From Helopsaltes ochotensis (lineage: Eukaryota > Chordata > Aves > Passeriformes > Locustellidae), in assembly GCA_013400155.1 (NCBI GenBank), contig VXBM01000132.1, positions 124,001 through 188,000 of the forward strand: a DNA stretch of 64,000 nucleotides, in the 5' to 3' direction. The notes beneath the pieces were generated by a model. That model saw nothing but the letters and a program-made list of their open reading frames with translations. It did not search any database and had not been told where the DNA came from. The position numbers and the translations under genes are program-made. Position 1 is the first letter of the stretch. Every line of letters starts with the position of its first letter. Positions 53,486 to 64,000 of this stretch are shown here, one piece after another.

Positions 53486-54372
53486 ATTCACAGAACAGTT
53501 TGGATTGTAAGCATCTTTAAAACTCCTAACCCCACTGCAATTGTTGCTCAGAGCCCCAGCCCACCTGACCTTGAAATTTTCCAGGAATCCCCATACCCCT
53601 CTACCACATCTCTGAGCATCCTGTGCTAGAGTTTTACCACCCTCCTTTTAAAAACTGTCTTCCTCATATCTAGTTAAAAACTATCCTCTTCTACTTTAAA
53701 ACCATCCCCCCCCTTGTTCTATCACTACACAGCCCTGTAAAAAATCCATCTCCATCTTTCCTGTACACCCCTTTTAGGTACTGGAAGGTGCTCTAAGGTC
53801 TCTCCAGAGCCTTCTCTTCTCCAGGCTGAACAGCCCTAATTCTCTCAGCCTCTCTCCAAAGAAGTGCTTCAGCTCTCTGATCATCTTTGTGGCCTCCTCT
53901 GGACTTTCTTCAACAGGTCCACATCCTTCTCATTTTGGGGTGCCCAGACCTGGTTGCAGCACTGCAGGTGGGGCCTCAGCAGAGCAGAGCAGAGCAGAGG
54001 GGCAGAATCCCCTCCCTGCCCTGCTGTCCACGCTGCTTTTGATGCAGCCCAGGACACAATTGGCTTTCTGGGCTGTGAGTGCACATTGCTGGGATGTCCA
54101 GCCTCTCATTCACCAGCATCCCCAAATCCTTCTGGGCAGGGCTGCTCTGGGTCAGTTCATCCCCAGCCTGGATTGATACCGGGGTTGCCCTGACCAGGGT
54201 GCAGCACCAGCACTTGGCTTTGTTGAACATCAGGATGTTCCCATGGACCTCTTCTTGAGCTTGTCCAGGTCCCTCCAGATGGCATCCCACGCTTCAGATG
54301 TTTCAACAGCACCACTCAGCTTGTTGCTGTCTGCAGACTTGTGAGAGTGCACTGGATCCCACATCTCACTCA
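53486..54372 (-). mobile_element. CR1 LINE, 5'-truncated, about 890 bp
   Basis: The longest repeat in the window. Read on the plus strand it runs from the CR1 3' end (ATTCACAGAACAGTTTGGAT) through the CCTTGTTCTATCACTACA and GGTACTGGAAGGTGCTCTAA blocks. It then passes the CTCTTCTCCAGGCTGAACAG block, TTTGGGGTGCCCAGACCTGG and GGCATCCC to about 54372. These are the 3' untranslated region and the end of the reverse-transcriptase reading frame of an avian chicken-repeat-1 LINE on the minus strand, the same orientation as RIMS2. It is 5'-truncated, as is usual. Its GC content is far above the surroundings. Open frames of about 60-110 codons inside it are relics or antisense shadows, not host genes. 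A GCAGA-type pentamer run lies at about 53979-54000. Confidence 0.95.
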
Positions 54373-54871
54373 CAAAATATTTTGAATTAGAAAGATTAGG
54401 TAAGGAAGAACAAAAGAGTGGAAATTTGTGTAGATTTACTTAAGAGTATAGAATCTAACAGTCTTGAAAGGAAATAACCTCCAAATTTTGCTTCATGAAT
54501 TCTCTCAAAATTTGTCATTCAAAAGTCAAAAAGAAAGAAATGAAGTGAAGCGGGCATTTAGTTTCTTTGTATGCAGGACCGCTTATTTGTATCTCTGTTT
54601 CAATTGCTGAGCAGGCAGTGGGATTATTTTGATCTGATACACACACACAAAAGGATAAATGTTCAGAGTACAAAATATGCCTCATCCCCCTTACAATTTA
54701 CTTTCTCTTCAAAAACATATGTCATCCCATCCTGTTTGTTGACCAAACCATCACTGAACTTCAGGAAAACAGAACAGCTGTTTCAAGAAGCTGAAATTGA
54801 AATAAAAGATACAAAGTTCCAGAAACAGATCATTTGAATTATCTTTTACAAGGATAGTGCAGTGAGCAGCC

Positions 54872-54988
54872 ATGAGAGAACTTGGAGGATTTGCATTAGA
54901 AATGCTTTTCGCAATTTTATCAGTCCGACTCATGTCAATGACAGGCATTATCTTCATGATCGCTCTGTTTGCTGCACTGCAAGTCTGA
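54872..54988 (+). other. 38-codon small open frame, hydrophobic; status unknown
   Basis: ATG at 54872 in a fair initiation context (CAGCCATGA), stop TGA at 54986-54988. The product MRELGGFALEMLFAILSVRL continues MSMTGIIFMIALFAALQV, which would form one membrane helix. The opposite strand is also open over the same bases (54751-55002). The block keeps several CpG dinucleotides and is less AT-rich than its neighbours, which suggests sequence constraint or recent origin. It is just outside the CR1 element. It could be a conserved non-coding element, an unrecognised exon or chance; I do not recognise a family. Confidence 0.2.
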
Positions 54989-57900
54989 GGTCTTACGTGC
55001 AAATCTAGGGTGTTAGCCCGGATTTACTGCCCTCCTATCCTACTACACAGACCTACATCAGCCCTGTGTCCCAGTTCTCTGTGTTGCAAATGCTTCTTGC
55101 CAGGTCCACACAGTTCTGTCTTTCTCCCTTTTCCCTTCTATCACTACTATTTTTTTCTTCCCTCTGCTCTCCGTTCCAAATGCTTTCTCTCCCTTTCTTT
55201 ACTAGGGAGTCAGAAATAGCAAAGACAGATCCTGCTCTATGACTGACTCCTCAGGTTGGCAGATAATTTCTGACTACCTCATTATCCATATTTTTTCATA
55301 TCAGTGAACTATCACTGTTAGGAAATGATTTGCCAAGTGTTCTACCACCAAAATACCATGGGAATGAATCCACTGGGAACAAACTGCAAGCAAACCAACA
55401 TACATTTTTATCCATAATATAAAGGTTCTAAGTTGTTTGTTTCCTAATTTAATTCCTTTGGTGAGTATGATTACTTTGTTTGATCCAATCTTATCCTGTG
55501 TCAAAATTATATTTTTGAAATTTAATTAAGTCATAAACAGCCGCCTTCTCTCCCTCAAACAAACAAAAGCCCTAGTTTCTCTGTGTGCTAAGAAGTAAAA
55601 ATATTAATAGAAGAAAATTAAAGAAAATTTTAATGGTGGTGCTTACATCTTCCAAGACAGTTAATACATTGAAAGGCTTTCTTCTTAAGGGCAATGCTTT
55701 AACAAAGGCTAACAGGGAAAGAAAGGCCAGAACACAAAAAAAACCTAAAGACTAGTCACAGAAATATGTTTGGATAAAAGGTGGTTAATCCCAAAGACCT
55801 GAATTAGAAGATTACAGGGCTTCTGTGGGGCAGATGGTTGTTTATTGATGTTGTAGGACATAAAAAGTAAACACAGGGGAAAAATGAAGAACTTTTCACT
55901 GACTAATGACTTCTACATCTAGATACACCTAGTAATATAGGCATTCTTCAAAACCACTCAACAAACTCTGGTTTGCCTACAGACTTTGCAAAGGCACTAA
56001 AGAGTTTTATTTCTCAGTTTTCGGTTATATCCCCCATCTCTTTTCAGCAGTTTATAACTGTCACACTGAAAGTGTGGCAAGTCTTCACAAGCTGTGTTCA
56101 TAGAGAAAATCATTAACACTCAGAGAAATTATAGCACAGAATGAAGGTCACAGCTCACAGGTCTGCCCTTTGAAGTTCACCTCAGTGAACGAACACGACA
56201 TTATAATGATTTAATTCTCTCATCCTTTCCATTCCTAACAAATAATGTTTGGTATTGTTCTCCTCACTGGCTTAGGAGAGCCCTCCATCTCAAATGAACT
56301 CTTTCTGCAAATTTGAGTAATGTCAAACAAAAGATAAGTGTAGGTTTTTTACTAGTAAGTTCAATTAAGAAGATAATTATGAAAAATTAAACTCCCTGTA
56401 GATATAAATATATACATCTGCAAAAATAAAATCTAGGACAGAAAACCTTGAAGTTAATTTGGATTAAACACAATATTTTATTGTCACTTTACCTGAGCAT
56501 AGTATTAAAAATTTAAATTCTGAAATCATATTACCTTAGCTTTATACTATGTAAGATCTTGTAGTGCCAAAACACTTTTTTATTATTTTCTAGATGAAGC
56601 ATCTGACTAAAAGCAACACATGACTTACATTTTTCCTCTTCTATAATTTATGCAGACTGGGAGCCTTTTATTCCATGAGGAATGCACACAATGGAAGCAA
56701 AACACATGCACAATTTTCAACTGCATTACAATCCTGCATTGCATCATGACATAAATCAAGTTTTACAGCACAGCCTAGCTTAGAAAAAAGAATGTAGATG
56801 ACATGCCTTTTACTGCTTAGTCATATGTGTGATGCTATAAAAAGATGTAATCCTTACAACCTTCTTATCAGAGAGATATTTTAACCCTGGACTTCAAAAG
56901 TCCATCTGCTATCCACCACCAGTCAGAATTTCCCCAGCTTGATTATTACTCTTCCACCAATACACTTCCCTTTTGCAGTGCTGAAACTGCATTCACGATA
57001 CTTTTTTTCTAAATATAAAACAAAAACTATAAAAATAAAAAGAAACTTACAGAAAATCATAAAGACAACTCACCAGCCTTCATACTGAAGTATTTGTGTA
57101 GATGTAATTCAAACACCTCCTCAAATAATATCAATGCATTTGGAAAGAAGACTAAATTTAAATTTCAATCAATGATGAGGCAGAGCTTTGCAAAAACATT
57201 GTAGTCTTGGCACAGATGCAATTAATAATTATGTGTAGATGATTTTCACAGCAGATGTGTAAGTGCTTTACTTAGTCACATCTGCACAGACATTTGAGAA
57301 CATACTTTATCTGGTATGCCAATACATTATCATAGCAAAGGTTTATCATACTAAAAATTAATCATAGTTTTGGTTTCCTCTTAAAGAAAATAATTCAAAC
57401 TTTTCTTGAAGACAACAAATATTTAATTCAAAATTATGGCCCCCAGGAAAAACAGGTTTGACTTTCAAGACTTTTTCCAAATAAAAATTAGGAAAATATA
57501 AATACTTTCATTAAAGTGCAAAAGCAAGGAAAATACTCTCTTTATTTCTTTTTTAAAATTTTGTAGTATATACCAAGCAGAAGTTGTTCCAGGTATTTTA
57601 CAGGTCCTCCACATAAATGTGGACTTGCTTCAAAGTCATACATTTAAATATTTATTACTTTACAATATTTTTTCATTCATGCTTGTGACTGATATTAAAA
57701 TTTTCTACCACTTTCAATTTTTATGTTCTTTTACTTGAGAAGACTTCTTAAGAAATTTGAGTCAAACGACCATTTAAAACTTACACAAACTGTCATGCTC
57801 AGCTTCTATTGGCTTCTAGCAGAAAAATCTAGTCTGCAAACATCAGTCTTTGCAAAAAAGTGGCTGAGGATTTGCATTTGTTAAAATAAATTACCTTGAA

Positions 57901-60189
57901 AGTGCTTAAGTTAACTGGATTCATTTTTTGTAATTAAAACACAAACCCTCACTCCAGTTGATTCATGAAAGATTTTCTACTAAATTCAGGGAAGCCAAAA
58001 ATATTCTGACCAGATTAATTCAACAGAAAATAATCTCATTGTCTAGGTTTTTGTGCAAACTCTTCAAATACACATTTAAAATCCAAATTTATTTTAAAGT
58101 TCAATGTAGGAAACTCACTTTGCTTGTTTCAAAATCAATGATAATGCCCCTCTCAACATATAAACTGAAACTTGGCTACACCTAAAAAATGAACAAATCT
58201 CCCACTGACTGCAGAGCCCAGATTTCTCTAATGCAGAGCAATGTAGTGATACTACTGGGCATCAGGGATCTGCAGCTCTCATCTTGTGACCCCAGAGACA
58301 AAACCTTTGCTTTCAGTTTGCTTTATTCACCGTCACTGATAGCAGCACCCTTCTTGCTGATTATCTATTTGGGTCAGACAGGAAACCTGTGAGGTGGTTG
58401 GCTGGATGAAACAGCCTTCAGGAACACTGTCACAATCACTATTACCTTTTCTCCTTCACCACATTCAATTTCCTTTTCTGCCATTTTCTTTATTTCTATA
58501 TAACCAGTTCCAAAACTGTCCAGCTTTTGAATTGGCTTCTTGCTATCACCACCATCATAACTACTATGAGAAACTCATACATAGTTAGCAATATTGTCCA
58601 GACTGATAGCAAAAGGAAAGGAGAAGAAAAGCAAAGCAATTAGTGTAGCCCTAGACTAAAGTCTGGAGACTAAACCCTACTTATTCTCAAATATTATTTT
58701 TTCATATTCCTGTACCTATTGCACCGAATAAAAAAAATCACCACTAGGAAAGGAGTTCCCCTATTTTTTTTTTTCTTAGAGTACTATGAGCGTAGATTGA
58801 AGAAATAAAGTTGGCAAATATAAATGAGCCAAACCCCCTCATTTTATTACCTCTCCTTTTCCCCAGTAGTAACAACTTGCACACAACTTGAGAGTCCCTT
58901 TAACAGGTGGGACTTTTTTCCTTCTGAGGATGCTATAGAATATGAAAGAAAAAGAGTCATTCATTATTTCCCTTTAATATTCCAGTGATCAATTCATTTT
59001 CCGGTTTTGACTGTAGATATTATGGACGTCAGTAGCAATAATGTCTAAAAAATATTTTTCTGTGAAAGAAAACCTTTTTTTAAGGGCCCTCCAACCATAA
59101 AGAGCTGTTCTGTTGCTGCAACAGTGAAAGTAAAATGGTACCTTGACACATATTATTCCCACCCTTATAATAGGTATCATCTGTAGAGACAAAGGATGTT
59201 CAATGTGCTGGTTCAGATTATAAAACATAAAATCATTAGAAAGAAATCTACTCATCCTTTGATCTGTTCTGTTCTGCAGAAGACCAGAAATGTTAGCAGA
59301 CGTACAGAGCCAAAGGAAAGTTTCTCGGTTTTGTAGAGAGAACTGAAATTTTCTGCACTGAGGGCTAATGATGTCCTGTATTTTGGGTGAAGGAGGCAGA
59401 GGAGATGGAGGTAAGGGTTAAGGACTCAGGGCCAGGTTAGTTGTTCCTGCTTCCTTCAGATCATGGCTGTCACTGCAGCCTGAGGCAACCACTCAGCTCA
59501 TCCTCTCCCTGTCCTCAGCAGCAACCACTGCACCAAACACTAACCTCTCTTACAGCAGCAACAGCAAGCTCAGCATGCAAAATAATCAACTGGGCAATTT
59601 CACCAACCCTAATTATTCTGGGCTGCTGCCTGCTTAGATTAGTCCTGAAACTCATCCAAGACATTATCTACACGATCAACTGTAAAGTCCGACATGCTTT
59701 CTTCTTCTACCACTTCTGCCAAAGATGCACAAACAAACCCTCAGTTGGAAAGGGCATAATTGTATTTATGCAAACTGTGATCATGCTGGTAAGCCCAGGC
59801 ACTCTATTGAGTTTATTACCAGTCACACACTAAGGTGTAGAAATGGCAAATGGCAAATGCCGCTCTAGTTCAGAGCACACAAGGGGCTGGCGCTTACCTC
59901 GGAGGATACATTCAATTGCTAATTTTACTCATTTGCATCTTGTTGGAAATTCAAGCCAATCCAAGTAACAGAATACATCAGTCTTAGAGACACAGAAAAT
60001 TCAGTTCTTTTCAGCAAACATGAAATACTTCATTTATTTTAATAGTCTCAATATGTTACTTCTACATAAAAAGGCCTCGCAGAGAATGCAGTACCAAGTT
60101 ATTGAGTATCCACAGTTTACATAAACTCTATTTTTTGCCCTAGCTCATTGCAAGTACTTTAAGGTAGAAGTACTTTCACAAAGCATTTC

Positions 60190-60500
60190 AACCTGTGCTC
60201 TTTCAGGCAGGTGTTACCCACTCACATTGTCAGGAAGGAACGGAGATACAGCACAAACCCTCCCTGGCATCAGCCTGCAGCAGGATCTCCTGTGCCACCA
60301 AGAGCTCGGTGTTTGCCACACAAAAGCTGGCAAGGGACTCTTTTCCCACTTCTCAGCCCATCCCACCAGCGAGAAGGCTGAGTGTGCAGGAGAAGCTGGG
60401 AGGTGACACAGCTGGGACAGCTGGCCCCAGCTTGACCAAAGGAGTGCCCCATACCATACAGTGTGTTGGTCAGCAATAAAAACTTCAGGGGAAGAAAATA
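60190..60500 (+). mobile_element. Endogenous retroviral LTR fragment (avian ERV), probable
   Basis: A GC-rich segment in AT-rich surroundings. The block GGTGACACAGCTGGGACAGC, followed by TGGCCCCAGCTTGACCAAAG and CCATACCATACAGTG, resembles the U3 promoter region of a common class of avian endogenous retrovirus LTR, with an AATAAA-type box at 60475-60480. No coding retroviral region lies next to it, so it would be a solo or truncated LTR. Open frames on both strands (60195-60479 plus; 60214-60561 minus) are explained by it. The family name is not assigned. Confidence 0.6.
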
Positions 60501-62357
60501 AAATAAAAGAACAAAAGTTCTTCTGCAGTCCACAGGAAAAAGACTTCATGTCTGTTCTCACTCTTTGACTAATGCATTAATCAGGAAATGGATGATGAAA
60601 TTGAGCTCTTTTACTTTCTTTCTTTCTTCTTTGCCTTTCAGTTATCATAAATCTCATTTTTTCCCTTTTAAATATTATCTGACCTTTTCATTAAATTAAT
60701 TTAGCTTTTAGATTTGATGTAGTAAAATATTGTGTTGAACTTCAACAGTCATAAAGTAATTCCAAGTAAATTTCCAATTTTCAAGTATCTGAAAGTATTT
60801 AATGACTAATTTGAGCCTAATTTATGAATCTCTATTTTCTCCTCACATAATCATAATTTTAGAACCACCTCCCCTCATTGATTCTAAATTCACTAAGCAT
60901 CTTTTTCTAATAAAATAAATAGTTTAATTATTACATCATAGAACTTATTCTCTCTCATTACTGGAATGGTAATGATAGAAATAACCATTATCTTCTGATT
61001 TTCTGGATCCTGTTTTTAAAGAGCAGGAAAGAACTTACTCTAAATGCAATTGTTTTTGAAATTTTCTTCCAATAAAATCTATTTTCCTCTTCTCTGTAGA
61101 TCTTTTCCTATATAAACTTTTATCTAATTTCAATATTTTTCTTTAAATAATATTAATCTATTTACAGGTATATTAGCTCACAACATCTAGAAGAGTATGT
61201 TGAAAACCTAAAACAAATCAGCCAGTACATATGAGGCACACAGTAATGCATATTCTCAAACATAAATATCATTCTATGATTAAAACACAATGCAATCTTT
61301 TTTGGCTTTTCCCTTAACATCTTTTAAATTCAAAACTTATCATATGAGAAGATGGAAAAGACATCTAGCTGTACTCCAAAGCAGAGCAGTTAGGAGATAT
61401 GTTTAGACATGGAACTAAGATTATTTTGTCTTTTTGGATAGGCTCAATCCTCATAATTATTAGTGAAGATGTATTCAAGTTTAATGAGATGAAGTTTTAC
61501 CCTTTGAAGCAATCCTAGGAGCCCAGATTACATATAGTTATGAGTGTTGCTCTCTATTTCTGTTTACACACAGTCTTAGGCAAATACAGAAACTTATACT
61601 TTAAGATTAATACCACTGACTTGACCAGGGTGATTTAGAATGCATACAATTAAAACTGTATCTTTCAAGATGAAGGTTTGCACACACGCAAGGCCAGATG
61701 AATGTTTTGAATGTAAATCCTCACCTCAAATGACAACAGAAATCATCTATTTAAATGAACTATTAAGAGATATCACAGATTCTCATCTCTCCTTCACACA
61801 AATGCTGGATGCCTTTCAAGAAATGCCCTTTGATCAAGCACGAGATGTTCTTCAGTAATGCAAGTTATTGAGCTCAATAACAAATTAACAGCATGTCACT
61901 GAACGGACTGTGATAAATAGCAGGCTGCATTAGATGTTGTAATGGTAATTACTCATTCTAAATTCTGTGAAGCTATAAAAACAGTTTAGAAAAAAAACCC
62001 AGCAGAAACACTCCACAAGTCCTAAAGCAGAGTTCTCTTGCTCAGTAAAACATTGTCAGTTGACAAAGTTAGACTTTAGAAAACTCTATATTGGTTCTAT
62101 TACAATAGTACCTAAAAGCAGCAGTCAAAGATTAGGAGTCTCTTGACTGCTCTTCAGCCTGTAATTTGGAAATGCAGCTACGATTTTATGCTTATGTTTT
62201 TATTATAAATAGTTTGCAAGTACATGATCCGATGGGGCTGTCTGGTTCAGCAAAATCTGCTTTATTTTTACAGGGAATATAACAGCCAAAGCATTTGGTG
62301 GATTATGCTATGTAATACCAAATTTAAACCTCTGATAGGCAGGCCAGATCCTCGGCC

Positions 62358-62840
62358 TTGAAAAAGACCTACTGTGCACTCCTAAGCCATCCAAGTGGGC
62401 TTAGCAAGGCTTCTGATGAGCCAGAGGGGGTGAGAAAGTTTTGGGGTAGCATGGAAATGAAAATGCCAGCTACTTGGCAGATACCTGTGGAACTGAAATA
62501 TTTCTGCACCCCAGCAAGGCTCACCTTAATGAAGAATAAACTGGAGAGGCAAATGTATATATCTACATTTCTAGTGGACAGTAGGACATCACAAGCTGAT
62601 ATGATACAGTTGGGTCACAGCTGTGCAACACTTGAACTGCAGCTGTATGCACCAGGAGTCATGCTGACACCTTACCCACTTTGTCCTCCAAGAACAGTAA
62701 AGCTTTTGGGAGCTGTTGTATATGTAACTTCAGTTACAGATAAAATAAACAAACCTCATAAAGTCGGATCTACAAATGAATGCCGATCCAAAGCCTTAAA
62801 AGCAGGGGGAAACTCAAACCCATCAATCTTTTACAACTGA
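62358..62840 (+). other. 160-codon open frame of unknown status
   Basis: The longest open frame in the window outside RIMS2 splicing. It starts at an ATG at 62358 and ends at a stop near 62838. Composition is ordinary, with no signal peptide, repeat or domain that I recognise, and there is no CpG-rich promoter before it. Its length is unusual for this base composition, but a decayed repeat or chance is as likely as a gene. Confidence 0.15.
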
Positions 62841-63884
62841 GTTGCATTCCCTTTTGTCACTTGCTATTAGACAATCCATTTGAAAATTATTTACAACCCC
62901 TCTTGACAAATATGATTAGAAAAGATTTGGCAACGGTATTAGTTGCAATCATACAAAGATAAATCTTTAATAACTTCTACTCTTATAGCATCAGAGTTTT
63001 CAAAACAAAATTGGAGAAAAAACATTCAGCTAGAATGATCTATAGAAAAACAAATACTCAGGAAAATATAGAGCAATTAAAAGAATGATGAAATATATTA
63101 AAAACTAAAAAGTTATTGAAATTTTTTTCACAAAATTCAATTTCTGAAGTTTTGTTTTTTGAGCTTGTTTATCCCATTGCAATAAACTGACAAGAACCAT
63201 GTAATAGAGAAGAGGAGAGACAGTTTGCATGGCTTGTTATTGCCAAAGAAATCACTTAATAATGTATTTTAGTGCATCTCTGCCAGGGTCTTGACTGTAG
63301 GAATTTACTTAAGGAACAATATTTTTACAAGTCAAAATAGCTTATGATAATGATCTTAATTAAATTGCAGCGATTAATTAAATCTGAACAATACTTAACA
63401 TAATTCTCACTAACCAACATAAGGAGTCCTAGGGTCAGCAGGATGTAGAAGACATATCACAAATACAAAATATATAGTCTTTCATTTGTAATCCTGTACT
63501 GCCTTGGCTCAGAGCACTTAAAGGGAAAATCCTCTTGTGGCTATGAATATGCAAGACAAAATAGTTAATTCCTTAAGAAAGGTCCCTATATATTGCAGTT
63601 CTACACAGCAGCCTCAAGAAGTTCAGCATAGCCATAGATATTAGTAACCAAATACTAACAAGTCTCTCCTAAGCCTCTGTGAATTATGATTTTTGTTCAG
63701 ACGCTTATAATAAACTCTCTGCCAGTTTTCTTAGTGACATAAAATGCACACCCTCAGAAGGAAGATGATGCACCACTTCAAATTAGTGTCTTAAGTGTTT
63801 TAACATAGAGAAAACAAGACATTTTCCTGTGGACTCATTCTTCAAAATGGCTGAATTACATTTTCTGAATTGTTATGGGGATTT

Positions 63885-63910
63885 AAAAAAAAAAAAAAAA
63901 GAAAAAAAAA
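63885..63910. repeat. Poly-A tract
   Basis: A run of about 16 A, one G, then nine A. No recognisable retroposed sequence precedes it, so it is recorded only as a simple repeat. Confidence 0.8.
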
Positions 63911-64000
63911 TCGGCCTGCAGAACAAATCCAGCAAGGAAAACTACAGCATAACCAGCCAAGTCTCACTGATACAGAACCTATAGACAAAGCAGGAAGTTT

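Larger units (their letters stand above)
35297..64000 (-). other. RIMS2: Large RIMS2 5' intron (incomplete, at least 28.7 kb)
   Basis: Both alternative exons expect an upstream exon that donates one base, by memory the one ending SESVSEK plus a Gly base. No such exon is visible up to 64000. The region holds CR1 fragments (36533-36591, 48411-48450, 53486-54372), a triplet repeat (42031-42074), a possible LTR-type remnant (41430-42300), an LTR-like segment (60190-60500), a 38-bp tandem duplication (45668-45743) and a poly-A tract near 63885-63910. No CpG island or clear alternative promoter was seen, although shorter RIM2 isoforms are known to use internal promoters. Confidence 0.7.

Noticed and set aside
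53864..54290. Open frames of about 70-110 codons on both strands
   Set aside because: They lie wholly inside the CR1 LINE and are relics or antisense of its reverse-transcriptase end, not host genes.
59441..59833. 130-codon plus-strand frame with a hydrophobic stretch
   Set aside because: No promoter, splice or family support, and a low-complexity Ser/Pro start; treated as chance.
60195..60561. Open frames on both strands with Pro/Ser-rich or Cys/Trp-rich products
   Set aside because: They are explained by the GC-rich LTR-like segment, and no domain is visible.

Overview
The window is AT-rich vertebrate nuclear DNA, almost certainly from a bird. Several interspersed repeats match the 3' end of avian CR1 LINEs, all in reverse orientation: a long copy at 53486-54372 and shorter ones near 5741, 15247, 29641, 36533 and 48411. 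A segment at 60190-60500 looks like an avian endogenous retroviral LTR. There are no operons, ribosome binding sites, tRNAs, rRNAs or CRISPR arrays. I infer a bird from the repeats and from protein conservation; I cannot name the species.

The only gene I can support is RIMS2 (regulating synaptic membrane exocytosis 2, RIM2), on the minus strand. Eleven coding exons lie between 35296 (5') and 8071 (3'). They encode the linker before the PDZ domain, the whole PDZ domain, the linker after it, and the C2A domain with its downstream extension. Every exon has AG/GT boundaries, and the reading phases join without a break, so exon edges can be placed to the base. The N-terminal Rab3-binding zinc-finger exons lie beyond 64000. 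The later Ser/Arg-rich, PxxP and C2B exons lie beyond position 1.

Layout from transcript 5' to 3': 64000-35297 is one large intron with repeats, a CTG/CAG triplet tract and some unexplained open frames. Exons at 35229-35296 and 34905-35113 form a tandem pair. Their phases allow either one, but not both in series, to be joined to the common exon at 33481-33600. PDZ exons follow at 33481-33600, 31556-31655 and 30653-30776. Linker exons are at 26059-26105 and 24804-24916. An optional-looking 48-nt in-frame cassette exon is at 19120-19167. C2A exons are at 11651-11781, 8766-8937 and 8071-8224. Positions 1-8070 are the next intron.

RIM2 is a presynaptic active-zone scaffold. The PDZ domain docks ELKS/ERC and calcium-channel C-termini, and the C2 domains organise release sites. 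I found no clear new biological system. The most informative observations are the phase-locked exon pair, the 48-nt cassette, the intronic CAG tract, a compact CpG-retaining block with a possible microprotein at 54872-54988, and exon-like purine-rich blocks at 26860-27490.
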